Assembly (NCBI RefSeq): GCF_004014715.1
Contig: NZ_CP034835.1
Coordinates: 2,604,001 to 2,668,000, forward strand
Reading direction: 5' to 3'
Source of the DNA: Pseudoalteromonas sp. R3
Lineage (GTDB): Bacteria; Pseudomonadota; Gammaproteobacteria; Enterobacterales; Alteromonadaceae
Length of the DNA stretch: 64,000 nt
A program made the translations under genes and the position numbers. The notes under the pieces were generated by a model. The model was not told the origin of the DNA and made no database searches. It worked only from the letters and a program-made list of their open reading frames with translations. Positions 9,574 through 19,400 of the stretch are shown one piece after another. The stretch's first letter is position 1. Each line of letters begins with the position of its first letter.

Positions 9574-10710
9574 TTATAAACCAAACACCACTTTTTCACT
9601 TTTCAGCATTCTGCTACTCAGGTAAGTAAACAGCGCAAACAATGCCAGTGTAAAAACCGACGCCACGCCCAATGGCGCGTATGGCAGCGTATTGCCTTTG
9701 ATAAGCTCAATCATGGCGTATTGTTGCGCAGCAATCGGCAACCACTGGATAGTTTCTGTCGCGATATCGTAACTGGTCATCATGCTCAGACCAACCGGAA
9801 CCATGAGAACCATAGTGACGTATGACTGCGCCTCTTTAAAAGACTTGGCCATGAAGGAAACAAAAATCAGCATACTGGCCGACATGAGAGCAATTGGTAT
9901 TCCGATGATCAAGCTCACCAGAATAAAACGAACATCCAGAGTAATGCTAAAGCCCAGCTGCTCCCAGGCCACCATGGCGTATGCGAACTTAGACACCACC
10001 AGTACCAGCGCTAACCCCAGGATGGAGAAAGCAGCAATCGCGGCAACTTTAGCCAATACAATCTGCATACTGCTTAACGGATGACTCAGCAGCAACGCCA
10101 GTGAATTACGTTCCCGCTCGCCCGCGCTGGTGTCTATGCCTAAATTCATTGCGGAGTAAAACACGGCAATAATGATGGACAAGGTCACGATGCCAAGAAA
10201 CAATCCTCCTTTAGCATCCGGAGTAGCCTGGTCGTGTGTCTGTACATCCAGTGCGCGCATCAGGCCAGGATCGATACCGCGAGCGACCAGGCGCAGTCCC
10301 GCAACTTCGCTGTTATATCTCAATAACGCGGTTTCCAGTCTGCGCACGGATTTGATCAGCTTACTGTCTGACTTATCAGCAACAATCACCACAGTTGCAC
10401 TACGGCCATTAGCCATGTCCTGCTGATAGTCCTCACTTATTTGCAGGCGAATGGGTTTAACATCGTCCTCGTCACTGTGACTAATTTCAGCGCTATCCAG
10501 ATACTGAACCAGATTCGGAGCACGATCAGCACCTTCAATGGTAATTTTTAGTGCTTCAGGCGACGCCATTTGTTGCAACAAGATTGAGAACAGCAGGCAC
10601 ATTACGATAGGTGCACCAAACGCATAATACAAGCCAGCCATCACCGAACGTTTGTCACGATACGCATCTAGCAGCTCTTTTTTGAAGAGAATATTTACCT
10701 GTCTCATCAT
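9574..10710 (-). CDS. ABC transporter permease, NatB/ABC-2 type
   Basis: 378 aa. One N-terminal membrane helix (about 20-45), a large external loop (about 45-165) and five C-terminal helices, the ABC-2 layout. The motif DTSAGERERNSLALLLSHPLSS (about 195-215) is typical of NatB-like Na+ or drug exporters. Its start overlaps the end of the ATPase gene by 4 bp, so both form one exporter. Substrate not determinable. Confidence 0.88.
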   Translation of the reverse strand: MMRQVNILFKKELLDAYRDKRSVMAGLYYAFGAPIVMCLLFSILLQQMASPEALKITIEGADRAPNLVQYLDSAEISHSDEDDVKPIRLQISEDYQQDMANGRSATVVIVADKSDSKLIKSVRRLETALLRYNSEVAGLRLVARGIDPGLMRALDVQTHDQATPDAKGGLFLGIVTLSIIIAVFYSAMNLGIDTSAGERERNSLALLLSHPLSSMQIVLAKVAAIAAFSILGLALVLVVSKFAYAMVAWEQLGFSITLDVRFILVSLIIGIPIALMSASMLIFVSFMAKSFKEAQSYVTMVLMVPVGLSMMTSYDIATETIQWLPIAAQQYAMIELIKGNTLPYAPLGVASVFTLALFALFTYLSSRMLKSEKVVFGL

Positions 10711-11441
10711 GCCGCAATCCCCTCATCGCTGCCTATCAGTACGATAAACGCCTCTTCCAGGCTCGCCTTACCTGTCTGCTCACAAAGCTGGTCCGGTGTG
10801 CCCTGAGCAACCACTTTACCTTTAGCCATCACCACTACATGGTCGCACAATGCGGCTACTTCCTGCATTACATGGCTTGAAAACAGCACACAATGGCCCT
10901 GTTCCTTAAGCATCAGTAACAGCTCCCTGAGTACGCGGGTACTCATTACGTCCAGACCGCGAGTAGGCTCATCAAGAATGATGTTGCGTGGCTGATGCAC
11001 GATTGCCTGAGCCAGTGCTGTTTTCATTCGCTGACCCTGAGAAAATCCCTGGCAGCGCCTGTCGGCAATGTCGGTCATTTTCAGCTGTTCAATAACGCGT
11101 TGAGTCGCCGCTTTTGACGTGGTTTTCGTCATGCCACTCAGCTGCGCATAAAACTCAATATATTCTCTGGGTGTCAGGCGTTCATAAAGACCGCATGGGT
11201 CCGGAAACAAACCCAACTGCTGTTTTGCAGCCATCGGATCTTCGTGAACCTTTATTCCATCGATCTCAGCGTACCCGTCGTCAGCTTGCAGCAAACCAAA
11301 CACGGTTCTCAGACAGGTTGTTTTACCTGCCCCGTTTGGACCCAGCAATCCGGTGATATGGCCGTTTTCGGCACTAAAGCTCAGGCCATCCATCGCGTTC
11401 ACTGAGGCGATTTGTTTCTTAAGATTGTATACTTTGATCAT
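10707..11441 (-). CDS. ABC transporter ATP-binding protein, NatA-like
   Basis: 244 aa from MIKVYNLKK; that start lies one base after the stop of the upstream hydrolase gene. Walker A is GLLGPNGAGKTT (about 31-42), the signature is FSQGQRMKTALAQAI, and Walker B is NIILDEPTRGLD. It powers the permease encoded next to it. The three genes 12933 to 9574 therefore form one operon, secreted peptidase - ATPase - permease. Confidence 0.94.
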   Translation of the reverse strand: MIKVYNLKKQIASVNAMDGLSFSAENGHITGLLGPNGAGKTTCLRTVFGLLQADDGYAEIDGIKVHEDPMAAKQQLGLFPDPCGLYERLTPREYIEFYAQLSGMTKTTSKAATQRVIEQLKMTDIADRRCQGFSQGQRMKTALAQAIVHQPRNIILDEPTRGLDVMSTRVLRELLLMLKEQGHCVLFSSHVMQEVAALCDHVVVMAKGKVVAQGTPDQLCEQTGKASLEEAFIVLIGSDEGIAA

Positions 11442-11442
11442 G

Positions 11443-12933
11443 TTACGGCTCCTGGCTTGCCACTGCGGGGCCATTGGGGTTCATAAAATAGCGTCTGACA
11501 GCTGCTTTCTTTAAACAGCTGTCATCCAGTTCACCGGGGTCACGCCGATTGATAAATTTAGCTACGAGTTTGTCGGCACAACTTTGCCCTGCCACACCAT
11601 GCGTTGCTTCATCAGCAATCAGGTGGCGTGCATTAGTCATATTAACCATGGCCAGCTCGGCCCAGCTTGGAGGCGTTGCAGGATCGAGTCCGCCAGACAA
11701 CAGCAAGGTTGGAATATCTGTATTAAGCGGCTGATAAAAATCTTTTGTGACCGCGCTGACCTGCCATATCGGACAACTGGCATCGAGAGATTCCATCATC
11801 AGGCGTCCAAAGTAGCTGCGGGAAAAACGGGAGCGGGATTGCGAAGTAAGTGCGGGCCAATCTTCGCCGCATACAATTGCACTGTGCATCCCCATCGCCA
11901 GCGAGCCAAACGTAGAATCACTGCCCATCAAACCAACTAAAGGTAAATAGTTACCTTTTACCGCCTCACTGATAGCCAGCGGCACCAAGGCACGTGTTGT
12001 ATGACTATACAGCGCCATCCGAATGGCTGAACGTACCTTATTTTGTGTCAACACCAGCGTAATGAGGTTGTGCATTCTGGGGTGTGGCACCTGTACCGTC
12101 ACGGGTTGCGCTATCAGTGTGTCAAGCAGCGTCTGATACTGTTGTGCCAGTTGTGGATACTGACGGTTACATTCAGCACTATCTGTACATTCTGAGAATA
12201 TTGCCTGTAACGAATCATCTATGGCCTCGCCTATCGCAATCAGACTTTGCTGCATAGGTACCACCCCATCGAGTGTCGCACTCGCCACAGCATCAGGATA
12301 GCGACGCATATACTCTTGTGCGATACGCGTACCATAAGACGCCCCAAAGAGATGAAGCTTTTTGTATCCCAGCTCCAGGCGAACCGCTTCAAAATCCTTG
12401 ACTGCCGCAGCCGTGGTAAAGTGGCTGAGATCAGTATTAAGCTTGGTTTTACACTTTTGAGTCTCTTCGCGACTGTATTCAAAAATGGGCAGCGCATCGT
12501 CATTAAAGGCAAACTGCGCCTCAAGAGGGTCCATATCACACTGAAGTAAACTAGATTTACCAGTTCCGCGTTGATCAACCAAAATGATATCCCGCTCTTC
12601 GCGGGCATAACGCAAGACACGTGCAAATACGGCCGCAACATCAATGGCTGATTGTCCCGGTCCGCCAGCGAATGCCAAAATGGCTTCTGTTGGATGGACC
12701 TGTTTGATGGCTGGGATAACCGCATAATGTATGCTGATTTTTTCACTGCTACTTGCCGACAAGGGCTGCTCTACACTGCCACACAACAGTTGATCGGCAA
12801 GCCCTTTAGCATAGCAAGAAGTGAGGCTCGTTACATCAGCTGATGTAGCATGGCTGACTGTGCCACTGAGCAGGCCAACAGCAACCAAGCTATGTCTGAA
12901 TAGTGTGCGCAACCGTCCGCTCTTATTTTTCAT
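11443..12933 (-). CDS. Secreted alpha/beta-hydrolase, TAP-like / prolyl-aminopeptidase type
   Basis: 496 aa with a signal peptide (LFRHSLVAVGLLSGTVSHA). Oxyanion-hole motif AFAGGPGQSAID, nucleophile elbow FGASYGTRIAQEY (catalytic Ser), acid in LLLSGGLDPATPP, and His in DEATHGVAG. The last section matches the TAP-like C-terminal domain of tripeptidyl aminopeptidases. It probably trims N-terminal residues from peptides outside the inner membrane. Being first in an operon with an ABC exporter is unusual, but the link is not proven. Confidence 0.88.
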   Translation of the reverse strand: MKNKSGRLRTLFRHSLVAVGLLSGTVSHATSADVTSLTSCYAKGLADQLLCGSVEQPLSASSSEKISIHYAVIPAIKQVHPTEAILAFAGGPGQSAIDVAAVFARVLRYAREERDIILVDQRGTGKSSLLQCDMDPLEAQFAFNDDALPIFEYSREETQKCKTKLNTDLSHFTTAAAVKDFEAVRLELGYKKLHLFGASYGTRIAQEYMRRYPDAVASATLDGVVPMQQSLIAIGEAIDDSLQAIFSECTDSAECNRQYPQLAQQYQTLLDTLIAQPVTVQVPHPRMHNLITLVLTQNKVRSAIRMALYSHTTRALVPLAISEAVKGNYLPLVGLMGSDSTFGSLAMGMHSAIVCGEDWPALTSQSRSRFSRSYFGRLMMESLDASCPIWQVSAVTKDFYQPLNTDIPTLLLSGGLDPATPPSWAELAMVNMTNARHLIADEATHGVAGQSCADKLVAKFINRRDPGELDDSCLKKAAVRRYFMNPNGPAVASQEP

Positions 12934-13153
12934 TATACCGTCCTTTTCAGTGCCCGGGCGGGTCGTCTATAAGTCAGATTGGCTCGAGTATATCATTGTT
13001 ATGTTGACAGTTCCCTAATCAAAAACATTCAATTAATCCCCTAATCACATTCACTTATCTTTAAGAGTGATTTATTTCGTTGTTCTTTTTTTGTGTTTTA
13101 GTTTAAAAATTCACTGTGACGAAACGTTACACTAAATACAAAAGGAAACATCA

Positions 13154-13402
13154 ATGAAACTATTTTCAGCCCTGGCGAGCTGCGTTTTAGCCGCTACTTT
13201 AACTTCAACCTCAGTTGCCGCAGATGACTCGCAACTACAAAGTGCACCAGCTAGCCTAGTTGCTGAGCTGACACAAATGTGTGTTGAATGGGCTCAGGAT
13301 GACGAAGTTGCAACCGATGCACTACGTCAGTACGTTTTGCAGTGTGTTAACGAGGAGCTATCTGCCAGCGGTTATGTAGCCGTGACAGAAGTCGATATCT
13401 AA
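13154..13402 (+). CDS. Small secreted protein, unknown function
   Basis: 82 aa. Start has AAAGGAAA upstream. Signal peptide with cleavage near SVAA-DD (about residue 23); the mature part is about 59 aa, acidic, with two Cys (MCVEWAQ and QCVNEEL) spaced to form a disulfide between helices. A strong terminator follows. Family not recognised. Confidence 0.65.
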   Translation: MKLFSALASCVLAATLTSTSVAADDSQLQSAPASLVAELTQMCVEWAQDDEVATDALRQYVLQCVNEELSASGYVAVTEVDI

Positions 13403-13415
13403 TACTCAAAGATCA

Positions 13416-13446
13416 AAAAAGGCCAGTTTTTGCTGGCCTTTTTGTT
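13416..13446. terminator. Bidirectional intrinsic terminator
   Basis: AAAAGGCCAG at 13417-13426 pairs with CTGGCCTTTT at 13433-13442 and is flanked by A and T tracts. It ends the small secreted gene and, on the other strand, topA. Confidence 0.9.
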
Positions 13447-13475
13447 TTCTCTCATAGTCTAATCTGACTGATTAC

Positions 13476-16118
13476 CTAGGACTTCGCGCTCTTACGCTTT
13501 TTCTCTTCCTCAACCCACTTACCGTTTTCGTAGGTTGCTTTCCAGCCAGTAGCTTTTCCTTCGACTTCCGTCATCACATATTGCGATTTGGTTTTACGAG
13601 AGTACCTTACTACTGCCAGGTTGCCATCGCCATCCTGCTCTGGTGCATCTGCCAGATAATAGAACTTAGGCGAAATGCGATCTCTGAAGCGTTTAAGTTC
13701 GGCAACCTTAGGTGCACGTGTTTCCCTGGATTTAGGGAAAGTATGCGCTGCCAGGAAAATACCAGACGCGCCGTCACGTAGCACAAAATAGGCATCGGAC
13801 TTCTCACACGGTAGCTCAGGCAAGTGTACCGGATCTTCTTTAGGTGGCGCGGGCTCACCGCTTTTCAGCAGCTTACGCGTGTTCTTGCAGTCTTCACTGG
13901 TACAGTCAAAGTACTTACCGAAACGACCAGACTTAAGCTGCATGTCTGAACCACACTTGTCGCACTCAATGACCGGCCCGTCATAGCCTTTAATCTTGAA
14001 GCTGCCTTCCTCAATCACATAGCCACTACAACCCGGGTTATTACCACAGACGTGTAGCTTACGCTTTTCGTCAATCAGATAAGAGTCCATCGCGGTTTCA
14101 CACTTAGGGCAACGCTTCATCTGTCTCAGGCTTTCGGTTTCTGCGTCTTCCACATCGGCATCAACCGCTTCATCACCAGGGATCAGGTTCATGGTCGTCG
14201 TACAGCGCTCTTTTGGCGGTAAGTTGTAGCCAGTACAACCCAGGAATACCCCGGTAGAAGCAGTGCGGATCCCCATCTTACGACCACAGGTTGGACAATC
14301 GATATCGGTCTCAACCATAACATTCTGACGCATGCCGCCTTCGGCTTCATCTTTACCAGCCAGTTCAAGCTGGTTAGAGAAATCGGCGTAAAATTTGTCC
14401 AGTACCTGAGTCCAGACACGATCACCTTCGGCGATTTCGTCCAGGCGATTTTCCATTTTGGCGGTAAAATCAAAATCCATCAGCTCATCGAAGTTTTCGA
14501 TCAACCGGTCGGTGACAATTTCACCCATTTTCTCAGCATAGAAACGGCGGTTTTCCACTCGCACGTAACCACGATCCTGAATGGTCGAGATAATTGACGC
14601 ATAAGTAGATGGTCGGCCAATGCCTCGTTTTTCAAGTTCTTTAACCAAGCTCGCCTCACTAAAGCGTGCCGGCGGTTTAGTAAAGTGTTGCTTTGGATCC
14701 AGCGCCTGCAACTGTACGGTGTCTCCTACCGCAACGGCTGGCAGTGCCTGTTCCTCTTCGTTTTTCTTACGTACTGCTGGCTGCACACGTGTCCAACCGT
14801 CAAAACGCAACACACGGCCGCGTGCTTTAAGCGTGTAATCGCCTGCACCTACAGTGATATTAGTCAGGTCGTATTCTGCTGGTGTCATCTGACAAGCGAC
14901 AAACTGACGCCAGATAAGCTCATAGAGCTTCTTGGCATCGGCATCAACGCCTTCAACATGCCCGGAAAGGATTTTTACATCAGAAGGACGGATTGCCTCG
15001 TGCGCTTCCTGAGCATTGTCTTTTGCACTGTATTTAATGGGAGCACCCGGCAAGTACTTATCACCAAAGTTATCCAAAATATAACCACGGGCCATTTCAA
15101 CGGCATCATTGGACAGGTTGGTTGAGTCTGTACGCATATAGGTAATGTAACCCGCTTCGTACAAACGTTGTGCCAGCATCATGGTCTTTTTGACACCGTA
15201 ACCCAGACGGGTGCTCGCCGCCTGCTGCATGGTTGAAGTAATAAAAGGTGCACTCGGGCGGCTCTTACTTGGTTTCTCTTCAACCTTAACAACCTGATAC
15301 TGTGCTTTTTGCAACTCTGCAACGGCTTTGTTAGCTTGCGTTTCGTTCAGTGGTTTAAAAGCTTCACCCTGATACTTAGTCACGGCAAAGCGGACGTCTT
15401 GTTCAGCTAACGCTGTGTCCGCATGAATATCCCAAAACTCTTCCGGAATAAACGCTTTAATTTCACGCTCACGTTCTACCAGTAAGCGAACGGCCACAGA
15501 CTGAACACGACCGGCTGATAATCCACGCGCGACTTTTTGCCACAACAAAGGAGATACCATAAAACCGACAACGCGGTCGAGGAAACGTCGTGCCTGTTGC
15601 GCATACACCATGTCGGTGTTTAACTGTCCAGGTGCCTCAAACGCCTGTGTGATGGCATTTTTGGTGATTTCGTTAAATACAACACGTTTGTATTTACTTG
15701 CATCAGCACCTATCACTTCTTCAAGGTGCCACGCGATTGCCTCTCCCTCTCTATCCAAATCGGTTGCGAGATAGATGGTATCTGCATTTTCTGCGAGCTT
15801 AGCCAGTTCTTGTACGACTTTTTCTTTGCCAGGTAGCACTTCATAGTGCGGCTCCCAGCCTTTTTCCGGGTCTATTCCCATCCGGGCAACCAGGTTCGCG
15901 TAATCTTTCTTCTTTCTATACTCAGCCTTTTCCTCTGGCGACATCTTTCTCACTTCTGCGGGAGATTTCGTTGCCAGGCCTTTAGTTTTACCTGCGCCTG
16001 AGGTAGGAAGATCACGGATATGACCAACACTGGATTTCACAATGTAGTCTTTACCCAGGTACTTATTAATAGTTTTTGCCTTTGCGGGAGACTCTACGAT
16101 TACTAGCGATTTGCCCAT
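13476..16118 (-). CDS. topA: DNA topoisomerase I
   Basis: 880 aa. Toprim domain at the N-terminus ([19 protein letters not shown]; acidic motif [17 protein letters not shown]). The catalytic Tyr is in [14 protein letters not shown] (about residue 330). The C-terminus carries three four-Cys zinc ribbons (CPTCGRKMG..., CPKCETAMD..., CDKCGSDMQ...) followed by a basic tail. It relaxes negative supercoils by single-strand passage and is essential in most bacteria. Length and domain order fit the gammaproteobacterial enzyme. Confidence 0.98.
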   Translation of the reverse strand: MGKSLVIVESPAKAKTINKYLGKDYIVKSSVGHIRDLPTSGAGKTKGLATKSPAEVRKMSPEEKAEYRKKKDYANLVARMGIDPEKGWEPHYEVLPGKEKVVQELAKLAENADTIYLATDLDREGEAIAWHLEEVIGADASKYKRVVFNEITKNAITQAFEAPGQLNTDMVYAQQARRFLDRVVGFMVSPLLWQKVARGLSAGRVQSVAVRLLVEREREIKAFIPEEFWDIHADTALAEQDVRFAVTKYQGEAFKPLNETQANKAVAELQKAQYQVVKVEEKPSKSRPSAPFITSTMQQAASTRLGYGVKKTMMLAQRLYEAGYITYMRTDSTNLSNDAVEMARGYILDNFGDKYLPGAPIKYSAKDNAQEAHEAIRPSDVKILSGHVEGVDADAKKLYELIWRQFVACQMTPAEYDLTNITVGAGDYTLKARGRVLRFDGWTRVQPAVRKKNEEEQALPAVAVGDTVQLQALDPKQHFTKPPARFSEASLVKELEKRGIGRPSTYASIISTIQDRGYVRVENRRFYAEKMGEIVTDRLIENFDELMDFDFTAKMENRLDEIAEGDRVWTQVLDKFYADFSNQLELAGKDEAEGGMRQNVMVETDIDCPTCGRKMGIRTASTGVFLGCTGYNLPPKERCTTTMNLIPGDEAVDADVEDAETESLRQMKRCPKCETAMDSYLIDEKRKLHVCGNNPGCSGYVIEEGSFKIKGYDGPVIECDKCGSDMQLKSGRFGKYFDCTSEDCKNTRKLLKSGEPAPPKEDPVHLPELPCEKSDAYFVLRDGASGIFLAAHTFPKSRETRAPKVAELKRFRDRISPKFYYLADAPEQDGDGNLAVVRYSRKTKSQYVMTEVEGKATGWKATYENGKWVEEEKKRKSAKS

Positions 16119-16440
16119 AGCTGCCTATTTGACTTCTGTCTGGTTGTTGCCCTTCATTGGGCGCGATTAAATATAGGTATATCCACAAATACCTATTGTT
16201 ACAAGCTTTTCGTTCGATCTTTTCGCCAAGCAGTGATTTTATGAACAATTGTTGTTGCTAATTTACCCAGGCGTATAGATTGCTTGATGGAAAGGGCGAA
16301 TATAGCGGATATGAAAGGAATTTCAAGGGTTAAAGGAAAAGTGATAAGTAAATAAGAGATTTATACAAAATCATGTTTTCTGACAACCAAGCGTTCGTTT
16401 GCAGACCAAAGCTAAGCTTTGGTCTGCAATAATATCGTCT
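16119..16440. other. Intergenic region upstream of topA
   Basis: 322 bp holding the topA promoter side and the 3' flank of the Ig-repeat lipoprotein gene. No gene found. Its one clear structure is the inverted repeat at 16401-16427, listed separately. Confidence 0.6.
16401..16427. terminator. 12-bp inverted repeat, possible terminator of the Ig-repeat gene
   Basis: GCAGACCAAAGC pairs perfectly with GCTTTGGTCTGC around a TAA loop, 14 bp beyond the stop codon of the lipoprotein gene. Neither side has a strong T tract (AAACG on the minus side), so it may terminate weakly or protect the 3' end of the mRNA. Confidence 0.5.
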
Positions 16441-19400
16441 TTAGCCGGAATCTTTTACGCTCACCTCGGCGGTAGTGATAACAGTTTCACCATTGCCTAA
16501 ACCACTTGGAATAGTGAATTGAATGGTTAGATTACCAAACTTAAGACTGTTCGCTGCTTGCTCTCTGGATACTGTAACCCATGCGCTCTGAACCCCATCG
16601 GCTGAAGCATTCGAGATAGTGCTTTGCAGACCACTAACGGTTGCAACACCGTTGTCAGCACTAACCTGTATTTCAGTACCTTCTGGCAGGGAATTACCAT
16701 AAATATCTGAGAATAAAATCTGGATAGGAACACCATCTTCGCTTGGCAAAGTGGGGTCAGTTAAATCAATGCCAGTAAAATCACAATATGCGTCATCATC
16801 TGATACCTCTAAACCCGTCACACCTAATCTTGGTATATCGCGCCCGTTTGTATCTTTTGCGTTTTCACAACTCGATACTTCAAAGGCGATCTCCGACACA
16901 AATGTTGGGCAATTATTGCTATCCAACGCAAGGTAGTCGCCACCCGCGTCTGTCACCATGGTTGGTGCTCCTGTATTAAGCAAACACTCTTTACCCAAGT
17001 TCTCTACGCCAAGTACTGTGTCTTGCGTCGGAAAAGTGGGGCAATTAGCGTCATCTAACAAGATATTGCCATCACCATCCAATGTCGGCATCCCTCTGAA
17101 AAATTTACAGTTCTCCCCGGTTCTGAATTGATAAGTCACATCAGATCTGCTCACCGTAAACCTCACATAAGGAGTACTACCAGAAGCGATGATTTCAAAC
17201 TGTTTTCTCACCTCAACCAGCTCACGCGAACAATAGGGGCCACCTTCAGCGTTCATCGCTTCTTCAGAGCAAAGTAGACCGTTATAGATGCCATCCCCGT
17301 TATCATAGATGCCATTATTATTGGCGTCATTGAATGTTTCGTTGTGGCCACCTCTGGTGTTATTTGGTTCACAGGCATCACCATCACACACTATGGGCTC
17401 TCCACAGTTATTACCATCGACGTCACATAAAAATTTACCGTCTTCGTTATGGTCTACAAAGGCTTCTGGTAAGTCGAAGGCGCTGTAAAATTCTCCCTGA
17501 TCAAAACGACCATTACGTCGCTCTATTAATACATTACCATCATCATCAAGGGTACTGGGCCGGTCAATAAACGTTTCTTGTCCTTTCGCAGTCACCAGAA
17601 CGGATATTCTACCGCCTCGGATCAGTATGTTTCCATCTTTATTTGTTTCCGGCCAGGTACGACATGGCGCAGGCTGGCCATTATACAGATCACAAACGCG
17701 GTCTAACGTATTACCCCACTTAGGATCTGTAAACGGCATTTCTCCCTGACTACGCCACTGAACGGTGCACCGTCCGTCCACAGCCGAGCACTCATAAGTG
17801 TTTGTACCACCAGCACCATCTATATTACCGACAATTCCCGCCTCTACCTGCACATTTGCAACGATATTGTCACCAGTTAGCTGGTTGAACTGATCACCAA
17901 AAAAGATGCTAATGTCATTGGTAAAACCCAATGTATTGAGTGCATTCATATAATAGGTGGCAGCACCGGCATCGAAACTATTCTGATCTGGTACACCAGA
18001 AGACAAGACGATGCCCGACGAAACAGCATTGATCTGCTTATCAGCTGACAGTAAACGAAGTGTCTTGCCATCTGGACATTGTTCTTTCGTTGGATCCGCA
18101 GTACATACATCAATACGCGATTGCCAACAGGTGTAGTCCTCTCCATCAGGTAAGCTTGCTAATTCCTCATTGGAGATGTAACACGCTTCTACGACGATGT
18201 CTCCCGGAACAATACCCGATCGGATCGTAGTTTGCGCAACACCTTCATTATCTGTACTGCCTGTATAAGCAGTTAGCAATGCGTCACCAGTGAGATCCGA
18301 TATTTTGAAGTCAATTCTTTTCTGGTTGAGAGGACGACTGTCACTATCTATCAGCTTAAATCTGACTGTAGACGTTGTAGGCACCCCTCCGATGCCAGGA
18401 GGAAGACCTATGAAGCTTTGACTAGCATCCAAAAACTGAATTGCCTGAGCTTCAGCCTCTGACACCGCAAAAGTTATGTTGGCAGGCTGATTAACACCAC
18501 CACCCGAAACCACAGTTGCAGTCACAGTATCTAAACCGCGACAACCATTGGCTCTATACGTCGTATTTGCCTGACCTTCTTCTGAGCTGACAGACTGGTC
18601 AATAGTAGCCAGTCCTTCATCTACGCAGTTAGACGTAAATTCGACATCGATAGGATTGAGGTAGAGCGCTGATTTAAACTCATCTACATACACATTTGCG
18701 GAAATCACCATACTTCCGCCAGCTTTCAATGGATTTTCTTCTGACGCTGTTGCCGACAACTCTATAAATAAGCTTTGCAGACCGACGGAGAAATTTACTT
18801 TTCCTTCTTCCCCTTTATATTGCGCGGTGATAGTGCCTGCTCCACCGGAATCTCCTGGCTGGAATTTAAGCAAAGCGACGCCAAAACGGTCTGTTAAAAC
18901 ACGCCCCTGAGCAGGTAGTAGCTGACCAATATCAGAGGTAACCTCGATAATGTCATTTTCAATATCCTCTTCATCTTTATCTGTGACCTTGATAAACACA
19001 TCAACCGTATCTGATGACTCTAACTGGTTAGTATCAGTACAATTTGTCGACGGCAAACTCGGGTTAAGTTCAATGCTATCGCGCTCACTGTCCCAGCCAG
19101 GTAAACAGCCGGTTAAAACTCTGGCATTGATTCGATACTCACCCTCATCGTTCTCGATACCGTCAGAGTGGAACAGAACACCTGCACTTTCAAATACTTC
19201 ACCCGCCTCGGAAGTATATTTAGCCTTGATTATACCGATGCCTTTTTCATTGGTGGGATTAAGGCTTATTTCGGCGTCGCCATCCTCATTAGTTTGTGCC
19301 CGACCATCACTGGGGCTGAGCGTCGCAATAGGCTCTACAGTGAATTCAACTAATACTTTTTCCAGCGGTTTATCATTTTTAAGGACTCTGGCAATAACAG

